From assembly GCA_930367205.1 (NCBI GenBank), contig OV884012.1, forward strand, positions 60,223,239 through 60,287,238: 64,000 nt of DNA, written 5' to 3'. Positions 11,738 to 25,029 of the stretch are shown piece by piece. Within the stretch, counting starts at the first letter, position 1. Each line of letters opens with the position of its first letter. The notes below the pieces were generated by a model. The model had not been told where the DNA came from. It worked only from the letters and a program-made list of their open reading frames with translations, and ran no database searches. Made by a program: the position numbers and the translations under genes. The DNA comes from Acanthosoma haemorrhoidale (lineage: Eukaryota > Arthropoda > Insecta > Hemiptera > Acanthosomatidae).

Positions 11738-13256
11738 TTCAGTGACCGAAATGATTTAAATAATAAAATTAACTTTGATGAAAAATGCTCAGCAAGTTTT
11801 CACAACATTTTTAAGAAACGTTTGAGGAGTCAAGTGTCTGTTTCTATGAATTGTCTTTTTACTTGTTTTTGTTGTTGTTCAGTTTCCTGACCGAAATTGC
11901 GAGATAACTAAAATTGCCCTCGACAGTGCTGCTTCGATGACGGTCTAGAAGTGGCAACCCTGATTACTGTCAACTATACAACTGGGCGAAAAAAGTGAAC
12001 AGTTTTGAAAATTGTACATCTCCTAATGAAAGCGAGCAAGTTTTCACCATTTTCTTTCTGCCTTGCTCACTCTCCTATTATGATTGAATAGAGCAAACAT
12101 TAAAGGCGGAACCACTAACGATGGCAGGACAAAGGCAAACATTTTAGGAAGGAAACTCTGACCAGTAACAAACAGAACCATAAGTCGAAAGAAACAGCTC
12201 CGAAACCCAACAACCCACAGAACCAACAGCAATCTAAGAAGCTAAGAAATTTTAATTTATAACACATTCTTTTTTGTTTTTTATTTATTTATAATTATGT
12301 TTTTCTACCCCAAACTGACTTACAACTCCAAGGTTGAAGCTGTAAACAAATGAATTTTATGTTAATAATTGAAGTTTAAACACGGAGCAACGGATTCTTG
12401 GGTCGATAAAAGTAAATTTTTCATTCACAAAAAAGAAATGTTATATATTAACATAAGCCAAACTAATCATGTTGACTTAAGTTGCTTTTTTTCATGTTCA
12501 TCTAAAACATCATTCACCGCAATAAAAGGAAAACACAACCCGTGGATCTAAAACTGCTGAATGTTTACTGATATTTCAAACATCTAACAACTCTGTCTTG
12601 TTAGACTAGAAAGATTAAGAAGTTGGTCAATTCTTCACAATGTCACCCACAGATGGTTACCGCCAAATGACGAAGGCCTACCAACAACCCAGTCTGTAAA
12701 TGGAATTGACACTGATGGAGACGTTCAACTGTAAAACCGAGATTCCAAGGAGGATAAAGCCAAGGGGGCTATTGTGGCTGCGCAGCTGCCGCGCACTGGG
12801 GGTCTTATTGTGCCCACCTCTACCTGCCCCTTCTGGCCACAGTATTCTCACCCCGCTTCTGATAGAAAGATCACCTATGCTTGGTGACTGTCCGGACATT
12901 AGGGGAAGTGAGTGGCCATGGCCTATAGAGTTCGACAATACGCCATGATTGATATTAGCGTGGCCGGGAAACGTTGCCGCTTAAAAACGATCCCGCAAAA
13001 ATCTCTTGAAATGATCAACGATCTAATCTGACTAACCCGAGAATTAGGAGTGACTCAAATATTCCCAAACTCTGTACGATACTAAAATCACACCAGTTTT
13101 TAATTGCTGTAAACAGTAATACTGGATCGCCGAAACGATAGCTTAATTTAAAGATCCAAGGGCACCATTGATAACTTTATTGATTTTTTAAAACTATTTA
13201 ATAATTCATTAGAAATAGAGAAATTCGCGTGCAACAGCGATTTTAAGAGTTTAATT
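11738..13256. other. unassigned; contains a GC-rich patch at 12690-12950
   Basis: Most of this is AT-rich and featureless. The patch at 12690-12950 is open on both strands for more than 80 codons. Its minus-strand sequence AGCATAGGTGAT ... GGCCAGAAGGGG resembles AGCATAGGAGAT ... GGCCAGAAGAGGGG in a similar patch at 17900-18120, so both may be fragments of one repeat, perhaps a LINE 5' region. I cannot name a protein. Confidence 0.35.
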
Positions 13257-13490
13257 TTTTTTTTTTTTTTTTTTTCATATCCCCTTGTTACAAATTTATT
13301 ACTGAATTCAATACAGATTCTACAAATGAATCTATCTACAATAGGTCATTATATTTCCTATAGCATGGCTACATTTTATACAATTTCTAATTGTTAAACA
13401 TTGTGATTCGCGCTTGTACAAAAGTATAATGATGTACATTATAAATTAATTTATTGAACATTTTTAAAAGTTTAATATCAACGATAAAAT
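13257..13490 (-). mobile_element. LINE 3' tail (subfamily A1b)
   Basis: Poly-T at 13257-13275 marks the A tail on the minus strand. The reverse complement shares TATAATGTACATCATTATAC, TTTTGTACAAGCGCG and TGTATAAAATGTAGCCATGC with the plus-strand copy at 11600-11680. Only untranslated sequence is present. No TSD was found. Confidence 0.75.
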
Positions 13491-15189
13491 TATTCCTTTT
13501 ATTTTCCAAGTAAATGCAACCAGAATAGCATGATACAGTGCAGAGTTTGTGTAAGTTATGACAGAAGCACCGTGACTAGAAAGTTTGAACCTTCAAAACG
13601 ACACTATCTCAAAGTCCAACGCATGAAATGAAAACTTCTGGAACATACGAGGTGGCAGTAACGAATTTTTATTATCGAAAAATGCCGCAAACAAGATGAA
13701 TTCGGTTAAATTCCATGTACTTGTGTGGACCATGGTTTTTCAACGCTTTATCGCAAAATCAAACTGCAAATCTCCCCAGAGATCGTACAGATGGACATGC
13801 TTATAATTGCTTACGAGCAGGAATATCTCCACAGTCTCCTATTCACAAAGCAATGGCCTACGAAATGTTGTGCCAAATATCATATTGACTTCGATATTTT
13901 TAATATTTTTATATAAGACCACGTATACTTTTATATGTGTTATTAAATACATATTTGGTTTACATAACAATATAGACAATAATTTTAAGATGCTCAACTG
14001 TATCTTTATTTGTTCGCACAAATCGAATGGGATCCCGTGTAAAATTTCAGGTCCCTGTGTCGAACAGGGTTCCCAAAGATCCTAAAAAAAAAACAGACAA
14101 GCCGGCTGAGTTGCTTTAAAAAATCCAAAAAATGTGTTTTTTTGCCCACGTATTATTCTATCAGAATAACACAGTTGTTTTTAATTTAATTTGAACGGTT
14201 TTCTGATCTGCTAAAGATTTTCCCAACATCTCCTCCAAATCATATGTCAAAAAGGATAAAACTACCGGAATCACCATGGTGCATGAAAAGTAGAGGAAAA
14301 TGGGCTGAATTATCAGCTTATCAATAATAATAACAAAATGTTCATTATTTCTATATGATATACATATACTGATTATATAATGGTGTAACTCCACAAAATC
14401 ACTAATCACTAATTAAATAAATATGATACTATACAATATTTACATCCACAAGAGAACCAAAAATATTTTATTACATTAGTTCAACATGACAATCTAAAAT
14501 GCCGATAATCTTACTTAGTTCATTATATTATGTTTACGTATCGTTTACTTTCTATTTAAAATCATTATTTTGTTATTTACTTTAGTTTTTGTTAGTTTTC
14601 CAAAAAAGGAATTTTTGTTTGTGCACCGGTCATCAAATGGAGTAGTGATCAGTGTATTGGTGAGACACCATTGTACCTGCATTGCGGTTAGAAAAATTAT
14701 TATAATTTTGAGCATGTTGATTAGCGCATAACCAAGTGAAATAAATCTAACATTAAATTATTATTTATATTAAGACTTAAATATTTCCCAACTCTAGAGA
14801 TATACTGTATAAAATGGTCCTTGCTGAACTAGGCAACTCGTAGGAGTCAGAAGTTCCTACTGCCGGCTGCTCCAGACCTTCTCAATGTTTTACTAGTGGT
14901 CCTAGTGAGACGTTTGTATCCTTCAGTTTGTTTGTTTGCTCTTTCGCTCAATTAACTCTTTTCTTAACCCATTAAGCTCCTCTTTAGAGAAAATTTAAGA
15001 ATATTTCTGAGTCAATGAAAACTTCGAAAGCAGTTTTAGTGCTGAAACATTAAAAATTAAAATGATGAGTTTCATTTTTTTTTTTTTTTAGAAAATTAAG
15101 TAATTTAATTAAGGAATAGCACGACTACTTTATATATATATTCAACTTTATTTCTTTTATTTTGTATGATAAAAACTATTTCAGCCTCT
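13491..15189. other. no gene seen
   Basis: Several frames of 60-92 codons occur on both strands, overlapping one another, with no recognisable domain and a composition no different from surrounding DNA. A T-rich run at 15075-15090 has no matching element. Confidence 0.45.
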
Positions 15190-15430
15190 TCATCTTCTGA
15201 GTGTCTGCGGCTTTCGTTTAGCCTCCACTGTTACGTTTATGTGGACGAATTAGTTGATTTCTGGCAATGATGTAAATATTGCTATACTGTAAATACGGCA
15301 TCAATGTTAAGAGCTAATGTGAATTTGTAAATATTGTATAAATACGATCTTTTGTCACAATTACATACTGCCCTTTTATGGCAGATTGTAATTTTCTTCG
15401 AATAAACATATTATTTTGAAAGCATTAAAA
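15190..15430 (+). mobile_element. decayed 3' tail of the Jockey-type LINE (family J)
   Basis: GCGGCTTTCGTTTAGCCTCC aligns with the segment near 32565 of the long LINE, and TTGTAAATATTGTATAAATA, TTATGGCAGATTGTAATTTT and AATAAACAT align with its end. Divergence is clearly higher than for the copies at 1 and 24015, so this is an older insertion. Confidence 0.65.
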
Positions 15431-16989
15431 AAATATACTATTGGGAAATAATAGGATACATGTATTTGTTAAGTCGAATGAGTACATTTTTTTATTATTT
15501 TTTTTTCGGGTAACTGATTATGGAATGAAAACGATGGGGACTGCTCCATATAAACATGATCTTTTAATTGTATGATACATTGCTAATAATTAACTGGATC
15601 TATGAAATAATCTTGTATCGGAAAAATAAATTGTAAAAAAAACGAAAATATTTAAAAAACCTTTATATTGTTTATTTGCAATTACATTTACACATGGCTT
15701 GGTGTTGAAATATGTGATATTATTGTACTATACTTTTTGTAACAGGCTTAAAATAAAGTTATCGAACGTGAGAATGAGCTGTCTCTGTTGATTGCTTTAA
15801 ACAGTTAAGCATCATCATGAACCGATTCTACGCATTTAGACTTTTAATTAATGTGTTGTGTTGAGCGTTCCGACTTCAAAGGTGTGTAAAGTGTAAAATT
15901 AATCCAAACTTCAGCGCGCCAACTACCTGCTCAACCCTCTCAACCCCTCCCTTTTATAGGATGGAAGGAATTTGACGTCCTGAACATATGCTTTCTATTA
16001 CATAAAATGACCTAGTCCTATTTTCTTTTCTGCAATATGTGAGTTAATATTCACAAAAAATTAACGTCAGCACTTTACCAGGGTCTAGTGTTCGTATCGG
16101 CATTCGTCTCTCTATCTGACGTAAGCTAGTACGCACTTCAATAGAGGTTGTTGAAGCTAAGGAACCATTCTGGATTTTATATTACAATTATTATTTTTTT
16201 CAAGAAGTTTAACGAATAGAATAACATGCTATAAGATATCAAACTATTAAATTGATCACAATGCCGGTCCACAGTGGGAAGAATTGACTTTTTTCTGGAT
16301 AGTATAGATTGGAGATGTCGATTTCTTGTAAAACTAGTTAGCAATAAATCAAATTACGCCTGATATGGCAAATTTCATCTAAATTAATTCCAGGAAGAGA
16401 ATTCCAAAGCACTCTGAATCCCTAATATTTCAGGACAAATAAAGGTTTCTCAGAAATAAAGTATATAGGTGGGTTTTAAAGCACTTGTTTGTAAAGTGTT
16501 CTTCGGAACAATTCATGAGAAAAATTACATTGAGTTTTCATTTATGTTTTTACGCTTTTGTATTTCTTCCAAGACATTACAACGGTATCAAAATATTTAT
16601 TATGCACAATGTTTGACTATAGTAATCTATTTTCGAAGATAACTATTAATATACATAGACAAATCAGATCCCATCCAATTTTCTGATCATTTGGTGTATA
16701 TTGTTTACCTCCAAGCCCAGGGCCTTCAGTTCCGTCATAATTTCATCAGTCCGCAAGTCTGGTGGGATGTATGGCCCTTCAAAACCACTTTTGGTTATAT
16801 GCCTTATATTTTGGTTTGTATGGCAAGTTGATATTTGTTTTCCTTTAGTGTTTTTTGTATGCCAGAGAAATTGTCATTGTTGTAGGCATTAAATATGGAT
16901 CAATTTCCAGCATATTTTATGTTAAAGCTCAATGGGTAGCTGTATTGAAAGTGGTAGTTCAAATGGAACACTCCTACAATGCTTGTAAA
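15431..16989. other. no gene seen
   Basis: AT-rich. A short plus-strand frame at 16701-16892 has no recognisable content. Confidence 0.45.
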
Positions 16990-17620
16990 AAGGATTTGTC
17001 AAAGAGAGCACAGTCTGATTAGGACATACAGACTATAACTATGGGGTGAGGCCAAAATCGAGACATCAAACGAATTTAAACTTTCCAATCCAAAGCACTC
17101 AGAACTATAGTCAACGCTCCCTTGCACATCACAAACTCGCCCCTTCACAGTGATCTCAGTGTCCCTACAGTCCTTGATCGTATAACCATAAGATATACGA
17201 AATTCCATGAAAACCTACATAGTTCGAAATCCAATAGCTTCTAGCTATGCAGTAACACTCATCTATACAATGTCACCTAAAGCCCTGGTTGCTTCTCTAT
17301 CTAGTGTGAATAGCGTCCTAGACAGGATACTAGCATCATGTCCTAAGTGTCTGTGACATTTTTCTGGTATTCGTGATGTAGCGAATGAGGTGGAGGCAAC
17401 TTCTCTGCCTCATATCTTTCTACCAGCTTCACTGCGAGTAGTCTCGGAGGAAATGAGGGCTCCTGTGAAGAATTTTTTAGGCGCATATTGTATTAATGTT
17501 AGTTTGGGTGTGAACTGTGAACGTTGAGTGAATTGATTGTAGAGTTCTTAAATCACAATTATTCATGCTTGATAAACAAATGCAAGTTTTCAAATAAAGA
17601 ACCTTCTATCGTAGAAAACT
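16990..17620 (+). pseudogene. Jockey LINE C-terminus and 3' UTR, decayed
   Basis: One plus-strand frame from about 17080 to 17240 reads QSKALRTIVNAPLHITNSPL, then LHSDLSVPTVLDRITIRY, then TKFHENLHSSKSNSF and a stop. It parallels QSKVLRTIVNAPYYVTNKTL and HNDLNIPYI in the long LINE at 32260-32360. Upstream, in other frames, TYRL.LWGEA corresponds to TYGIELWGTA, so at least one frameshift is present. After the coding end comes about 350 bases of 3' UTR finishing with AATAAAGAACC near 17596-17606. The polymerase core is absent. This is a separate, older Jockey lineage, since its 3' UTR does not match family J. Confidence 0.7.
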
Positions 17621-20163
17621 GGAGTATCTATTCGGTGATTTATTTACATTATATCTAAGAAGAAGAAGAAAAATCCGAAGTAAGTTCGCTTATATTTTGA
17701 AGAGTAGATAATACACAAATTGGAGTTAAGCTTTGTTTCTGATGCAAAAATGTTGAATTCCACCTATATTTTTCTATATTGTCGGTGAATTATCGTAGGC
17801 GATTATACCAAAAGTAGCTCAATGAGCGCGTGACTGGGTCCATACGACTTCGGATTGTGTTAAAGTGCCTTTGAGAAGGATGCCTGTTTATTTAGCCGGT
17901 GGCTCAGGACGCTGCCACGCTACAGGTACTCAGGCGTGCTTCCACATCTACAATAGCTCCCTCCTTGCTGGCCATACCTACAAGATTTATTGAAGCCTCA
18001 TTGTCCCCTCTTCTGGCCCCATCCTCCCCCCTCCCCGCCGTATAGCATTACCTCCTGCAAATAATTCCCCATCTCCTATGCTCCTGCACAGAGGGGGGGG
18101 GGGGCTGGCTTTTGTGCACTCGTGCCTGGTCTTTATCGTGACTCTGAGGATTCAATAAGGCTGGCTCTGTGTGAAGTCAACAATGAGGCATGAGATGCCA
18201 CTGCAAGGACTGTAAGCTTAACTATCCTTTGTGTTTGGTGAATGGTGCGAGAAATTAGAAACCTCGGTACTTAGTTACAAGTTTAACTCTTTCTGCCTAT
18301 CTAGAATAAATATCAATACTTACTGATCTTTTTTCTGACTGTTTTATCCACATTGTTATTACCAAGAAAATTTTATGGCATTCACTGGTATGTAATAAAT
18401 TTGTATTTAAAAAAAACAAAAAGAAATGAACGAAATGAATGACATCAAAAACTAAGTATCAACATCGAAGGATGGCCCAGTTCGTCACTTACTTAAAAAC
18501 TAACTACATATCTGTGAAAAAAAATAATTCAAAACGAAATCACAAATAGCTAAAACATTTAATACGTTATTTCCCATTCTTAGTTCCTGAGACTCTATGC
18601 TTCGTAATTTGTTTGAATTCCCTTTTCCTTTACCGTCTTTAATGTTTCCTTACCCTTTGGTGGAAAATCGGAACATAGAATCTAAAGCTTTGAAGTCAGG
18701 GAAAAGTGAGATATTAATATAATATAAATATTTCCATAATATCAAAAATATTATTTCTTTAAACTTTAAAATTTTTCAAAAAATAATAATAAATTAAATA
18801 ATGAAAACTATAGAATCACCCTCAAAGTGGTGTGTAACATCTTTAAGTGTTCTGAAAGAAAATACTTTAATGTTTAATTGTCACTCTATTGATGTCAGTC
18901 CTTTTTTCCACTAGGTAAATAAACATTACAATTTTTTTTTTTTTTTTTTTTGTTCCTCATCTCACTGGCAAAAAAACATATTTTATTTACTGAACGAAAT
19001 GCTCAATTTAATTAATAATATCCTTTTAATGTGATGTTTTCTTTTGCTTTCCGTGTTCTTCAACTTACCCTTCGTTCAAACACGACAATTTTGAACAAAA
19101 AATTTGGGTTTCAGTAGCATGATTAAAATTTTAAATCTGAAATATAACAATCTTAACAAAATTAACGAACTGGACATTTTTTCTTTATTTGCTCGCACTC
19201 ACAGGAGACGCTTTAAGTTCAAAAATCTCTGTACACCTGTTTATAAGATAGCCACCGTAAATATAATCATCCGCTTTAATCCTAAACTGCTGTAATTAAT
19301 ATCAGATATTAATCCTGAAAAAAAAATTAATGCAGAAAACTTTTGTCATATATCCATATATAGTGTTTTTGTTTGTGAAATTATAATTTCCAATCAATGA
19401 ATTATAATTTCTTTACAATATATACCTTATTATAAATTTATATATTAAGCAACATGCTTCACTTCGACTTTTCGTTTTCAATTCGAAGTTTTTCTAATTT
19501 TGTAAGGGCGAAAGCATTTAGGAAAGCAAAAACAAATTCAAAGATAGTTTATAAAACAAATATGCCAAATGCCCCCCTCCTCCATCACTTCTATATTTCT
19601 TCGAAGTAGGAGCTATAATGTGAAACTACGTGACATGTAGAGGACCACACCGATCGCAGGTAAGGAGGCAACGAGAATTGGCGCAACAAAAGAAGCCACT
19701 CCCGCTGATTACCACCTACCAGTCATTATCCATTTTTCCTTCCCACTATCTCCCATCCTACCTGCGCTCGTCTCCTTCCATCTAGCCTTTCAGCTCATTC
19801 ATTAATTAGCCATTCATGAGTGCTAAAAGTTTAAGCACACATCACGTAATCCAGTTGTGATCTCAATAAAAACATAGGTCGTACGTCCGTTCAGAAACTT
19901 CAGAGATAAACACTGAACAAAAGGCGTTCTACAGGCTAATATTTTTTCAATGGATGACACAACTCAAAGAATACTCAACTTTCCTCGTGTATCTTGAATA
20001 GAAATATTCTATGAAAGCAAGTATCTGTTTTGATACAATATTGATATTTTCTTTTCCGTATTGATACAAGACAAAAAGATTAAAGGAAAAAAAAAGGTGA
20101 GCCTTATACATGTGGTGGTCATGCGCTTTAATTTACCAGATTTATATTAAAATTTCATAATTT
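17621..20163. other. unassigned; GC-rich patch at 17880-18180
   Basis: The patch at 17880-18180 is C-rich on the plus strand and has a run of 14 G at about 18091-18104; part of it resembles 12690-12950. At 19607-19659 a pyrimidine-rich acceptor (TTTCTTCGAAG) and a good donor (GCAG|GTAAGG) frame 53 bases with stops in every frame, a weak candidate for a non-coding exon. A poly-T run at 18932-18951 has no matching family. Confidence 0.35.
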
Positions 20164-20646
20164 GACATTTTTTTTTTTTTTTAAGCTCTCAAATTTTTAA
20201 GATTATGGATAACGGAAAAATTAAGGAATTTATTTGGGGTAAGCGAATCCTTTTACTAGGAGTACCTGTTTGAAGGTGGAGTGCGGGAATTAAGGAGTGT
20301 GGGAAGCCTCGGTAGAGGTGGAAATGTTGCGGTGCAGTGGTGAGAGTCCACTGAAGGCTGAGCCTAGAGTCTCTCTAGGCATGTAGTGGAAGCTCATTCA
20401 GTTGGAAAGCAGTGATGGGTGCCCGTCAGAGGCTTGTTGTTGGTTGGCCAAGGGCCGTAATGTCTACCATTTGGTCTGCTTTCCCAGATCTAGATATTTG
20501 CCATCTTGCCGGTAGTGGCGGGGGTGTCAGGTCTTGGAATAGGGGGTTTTGGCAATGTTTCATCGAGTCGAAGAATTTTATGTGTCTTCTTATGATGGCT
20601 TCGGTGATGGTGATGACCTCGAGCTTTTCGTGGATGACATATTATT
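20164..20646 (-). mobile_element. LINE 3' end (family A2), first of three stacked insertions
   Basis: The element is 20169-20635 on the minus strand, with poly-T at its left edge. It matches the 3' end of the LINE at 60148-61845: shared TAGGAGTACCTG, GGAATTAAGGAGTGTGGGAA, GTGGTGAGAGTCCACTG and TCTCTAGGCATGTAGTG. The minus strand encodes the C-terminal end of ORF2, with ITEAIIRRHIKFFDSMKHC, ARWQ and GKADQMVDITALGQPTTSL before a stop at 20426-20428. GACATATTATT follows at 20636-20646 and the partial GACAT precedes the poly-T at 20164-20168. Confidence 0.8.
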
Positions 20647-20738
20647 AGTTTTTTTATTTTTTTTTCCCATAGCCCCTTTAAATTTCCAGATAATTATATA
20701 TAATTATAGATCCTCAGGTGAATCTATGACATATTATT
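20647..20738 (-). mobile_element. 80-bp LINE tail, second of three stacked insertions
   Basis: The element is about 20648-20727. It begins with an interrupted poly-T and CCCATAGCCCCTTTAAATTT, matching the start of the neighbouring element (CCCTTAGCTTTCAAACTT). It is bounded by GACATATTATT at 20636-20646 and again at 20728-20738. It is far too short to code. Related but not identical to the flanking tails. Confidence 0.65.
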
Positions 20739-20948
20739 TTTTTATTTTTTATTTTTTTCCCTTAGCTTTCAAACTTATAAAAATAGGATGTGGGAGAAAT
20801 AAAGGAAAATTATTTTGGGCTAATGAGCGCCTTTCTCTCGGGGGAGTCCCCTATTTGAAGGATGTATGAGAAGGATATAGGGTGTGGAGTCCCTAAAGGA
20901 GGCGGGTGGAATCGGGAAGGTAGTGAGAGTCTACCACGACATATTATT
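20739..20948 (-). mobile_element. LINE tail (family A2 relative), third of three stacked insertions
   Basis: The element is 20739-20937. After a T-rich start it reads AATAGGATGTGGGAGAAATA, GGGCTAATGAGCG, TATTTGAAGG and GTAGTGAGAGTCTACCACG, which line up with the first element but with many differences, so it is a different subfamily. GACATATTATT flanks it at 20728-20738 and 20938-20948, a perfect 11-bp TSD. Confidence 0.75.
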
Positions 20949-23900
20949 ATAAAGCACTTCCATTTTACGACTTGCGTATACAACATTATTAATTGGGATG
21001 TATGAATTCATTCATACTTATATAAAATTCACATTCATAGAACATGTACATACACATTCTGCTCAGGAGCCCTCTTTTCTACTAAGGAAGTTCACCCGGC
21101 AAGCTGGTGGAACCAGAAGCAGCCGATCTTCTTATCCAACTATTTCACCAAGTGCTGAAGTCTAGGGAGAGGGCAAGAGAGCCTTAGACGCTCCGGATAT
21201 GGGTTGGAATAGTGGCCTTTGCCAGGAACCCATGACATTTTCTATTTACAACAGATCCATTTTAGGCGGTGACGGAATATTACTAGATAAATAGCTGACA
21301 AGAGGATCCGAATGAGCGGATACGTTTTTGTGGAATTTAGAAAATCCTGAGGGTATTAAGATGGCATATTTGACATAAACGTCAGCTAATCTTTCTAGGA
21401 ATAGAAAACCATACGGTTTTCGTGATTATAATCAAAATATTAGTGATAAAAAATGTATTATTGAGTTGCGTCATCCGACAATTGCCTATGCATTGCAGCA
21501 TTTTCTACATAATTGTAAAACTTTAATGGGACATATGAGGCCATAGACTAATGGAGTAGCCACGACAGCCTTGGAAATGAACTATTGATTGCTTTTATTA
21601 AAAGGTTATATTAATGTGTCATACCGCTACCGATAATTTAATGCTCATCTAAAAAACAGCTATATTTTTTGTTTTTTCAAGATTTTAGTTTAATTGAGTA
21701 CTTCGTTCTACTTTTGTCACTAAATCTTCCAAACTGCTTCTGACGTTATGGTTTTCATCGTTTATTTATAATTACCATATCTGCTTATGAACTTTAGTAA
21801 AACCGGTGTATGATGTGCCAGAGAACGGAATGCTGGTAACAAGTGCTATCACCTAAATAACTCAATGGAATTTCATTTTATTCTTAGTAGTAGTAATGCG
21901 TCTACACATAAAATAAAATAATAATAGGCTAACCTTTACCCAACAATCTGATTTTTTTTTTAATTGTAGCCATATTCTTAATATATTTTTCTTATTACAT
22001 GTCTGTAAATCTCACTAAACCAACATATATTATTTATTTATATTACCAACACTTAATATCAATTTATCTCATTCATGGTTAGGCAAGTATATACTTTTAT
22101 TTTGGTAATCTCAAAATGGATGGAATAGTTTGTTTTTAGATTCATTTATCTATGTTTTTTTTTATTTTATCTCGGTAATAATGTTACACATTGAAACAGA
22201 AAATCAAAATAAAACCATTATATAATGCAAGTTCGCTCTATAGTCTGCACATTAGTTAATTTAATACGGGGGATTCCTATGTGACTTTATTTGAACTTTG
22301 GCTTCGTTATTTTACTTAATGCCCAGGTGCATGATATTTATTTCTGCAACTTCATTGAAAGTTACCGGTCGGTCCCTGGAGTGAGTAGAAGTAGTGAAGC
22401 ACAATTTAGACGAATGCAATACTATTTCTTAGGACATTCTGTAGCTTAGGACATCTCTGATTTAAGATATTTATGATGTACCAGGCAATTATTTCAATGA
22501 ACAACTCTTATAATCAGACGATATTTTAATTTGATATAAAAATGCGCAAAAAGAAAGTGAATGGCGAGGAATATATGGTTATTAAATTGTATGAATCAGT
22601 TAAATAGGATTTAGTTATTCTTAAAATGAACATAAAATTTCACAATAGTTATTGTTCATAAAATAACCCCAGTTATTAATACGGATTATAAAATAAAAAG
22701 CTGCTGTTTTATTATTGGCTGTTCAATTAAAAAAAATATAAACCTCAGATTGTTAAATTTAATTTAATAAAGATGATAATAACTTCTTATATAATGAACA
22801 ATAGCCTGTAAATTATAAGCAAATTGTCCTTGGCATAAGTAAACTATACAAATATTAAACAAAATTATGTAATTGGCTGGTTACCTTGAAAATTTCTATG
22901 TTACTTCTCACAAGTCAATTTAGAATAACAACATAAGGAAAAGAGTTTCGTGAAAGGAATTCTATACAATGCTTAATAAGTTCTTTGGTCACAAAGGCCT
23001 ATTGTTGGTTTATTCAAACCTCCAGCGAATTGAATAAAGCTAAAAAAAAATGTAAAAATAAGGGCAACTTGTGATCACCGCTGAAAAGTTAGATCGAATT
23101 ATATTCTCAAGAGTAAAGGGATTGCATTCATTCAAGGGTCTATTCCAAAAGTCTCTTTGTACGATAGTCAGGCATAATAATTTATACAGTGATTATTTTG
23201 GATTTGGTTGTTTGTAAATAAACCTGCATCTTGGACTCCATACGTTATGTATTCCGTTACATTCTTAAATTGTAACTATATTATGCTTAATAATTAAAAT
23301 TTTGTAAATTTGGTTCTGTGAGCGTTTCCTGCGCTGTGTTATTTCAATACTTATATCGATTATTTATATGCACCACGACCAGCATATGCAGTTTACATAA
23401 TAGTATATGCCAGCAAATTATGAGAAATGTACTCAATACTGTACTTTTAAATATTTTTGAGATAATACTGTAATGTTAAGTTTGATTTGACCAGAACAAA
23501 AATTAAATTCATTTCATGCGTAAGTTTTTATAAAAATCCACGTGCTTTACTGAATCCACTGGAAAACAGATATTGGATTTCTAGAGAACAGGAAAGCTAA
23601 TATTACATTTTTACTATTAGTGAGTTTGTTCAACCATGAACGCATTGCTTATAGCTTGGGTAATGAAACACTAGTGACAACATTAAAGATCCATTAATAA
23701 TAAAATCAATAATTTAAAAACAAGTTTCCCCTAATCAACAGGTTGTACCTTGAATCCAACGAACTATATTACTGGAGCACTAGAGACCTTACTACACAAA
23801 ATTAGCTTCCCAAAAAAAAATCACCAATGGTGACGGGAACGGAGATGTTTTTAAAACAATATTGGTAAAATGCTCAAGAGGATTTAGGATCAAGAGGACT

Positions 23901-24014
23901 ATTTATTAAACCATTTACGTTGACCAGTTCAATCTTCAGTTGTTTTCCAGCACCTAAAGTCATTACAGTCCATCCAAATTAGTAGTGCTCTGATAAAAAA
24001 TCAAAATAAAAATA
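20949..24014. other. about 3 kb without a recognised gene
   Basis: A slightly GC-richer part at 21060-21250 shows no protein similarity. The remainder is AT-rich, with scattered A runs. I see no repeat family member and no RNA gene. Confidence 0.45.
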
Positions 24015-24175
24015 CAAATACATGGACTTAGGAGGTATCTGGGCTGTTTGAAAATACTGTATGAATGAGCGAGTGAATGAAAATTGTTAATATGGTATGA
24101 ATGAGAGCTTTAATCACAATTACTTATTGCCCAATAAGGCAGATTATAATTTTATCATAATCAAGTTTGTATATG
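24015..24175 (+). mobile_element. 3' tail of the Jockey-type LINE (family J)
   Basis: CATGGACTTAGGAGG, TCTGGGCTGTTTGAAAATAC, GTATGAATGAGCGA and AAGGCAGATTATAATTTTAT match the tails at 1-180 and 32650-32820 with few differences. It ends ATAATCAAGTTTG, where the polyadenylation signal has one change. No TSD is visible. Confidence 0.75.
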
Positions 24176-24844
24176 ATATCCTCTGTTTAGGGGATGTTGA
24201 CAAAAAGTCATTGATCCCCTCATATTATCGGTACATTTTTTTTTTAGAAGGGGCATTTACAACAGTGATTATTTAATTATTTTTAACTTTTTTTCTTTGT
24301 TGGTTGAAAGAAATTTGTTACCGCATTTTTGGTTGTTTATATCTTATGGCTCTGTCATTACACGACAGTGAGAACAAAGCCCAAGGCACCTCTCGGGGGC
24401 ACCCTAGTCTATCCTAACCGGTAGGAAGAAGGTCCTGTTTTCTCATTTTAGAAGCAGAAAAAAAGATCGGAAGATGCGCGTAAAAACTATATTTTGTTAT
24501 TTCCTACCAATATTAATTCATCAATAAACATAGTTGTAAATGTTCATAGATACGCCCGCTCTTGTATCCAATCGTACTCTGTAAAACCTCACCTAAACTG
24601 TAAAAACTGTCACAGAAGGTAAAAATTACTTCAAATGGATATTATAAATAAATAAAAAGAACTTTTAATCTTAGCTTTAAAAATTGGAATAATGACAAAG
24701 AAAAATGTTAGTTTAAACCAGTAAAAAGAAAACAAAGGAAGAGAGTATGAGACAAATAACAATAATTAATGAGATAAATAGGTTGAAGGAGCATCAACTA
24801 AGTATGTTGAAGTATTCTTTGGGAGTCAAGGAAATTGAATACTG

Positions 24845-24938
24845 CAGATATTGTTTCTTCTGATTTGATCTTTCTATATACCACTTTTAGGGCACATTGT
24901 AATTTTATTAACATAAAGATTTATTATTGAAAAATAGT
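24845..24938 (+). mobile_element. very decayed family J tail
   Basis: The end GGGCACATTGTAATTTTATT, AACATAAAG and TTATTATTGAAAAA aligns with GGCAGATTGTAATTTCATC, ATAATAAAG and TTATTGAATTGAAAAA of the long LINE. Similarity fades quickly upstream of 24880. Confidence 0.5.
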
Positions 24939-25029
24939 ATAATTATTTAAATAAAATCATTTGATTCCAGTCAACTTTATACCCCTTATGTAACCTGATT
25001 TTTTTTCCTACTAATTATTCAATGCATTC

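Noticed and set aside
12678..12948. Protein-coding gene in the patch open on both strands
   Set aside because: No domain, no start context, and both strands are equally open because of composition.
19607..19659. 53-bp exon with a good donor
   Set aside because: Stops in every frame and two competing acceptors; weaker than 28191 and kept only as a remark.
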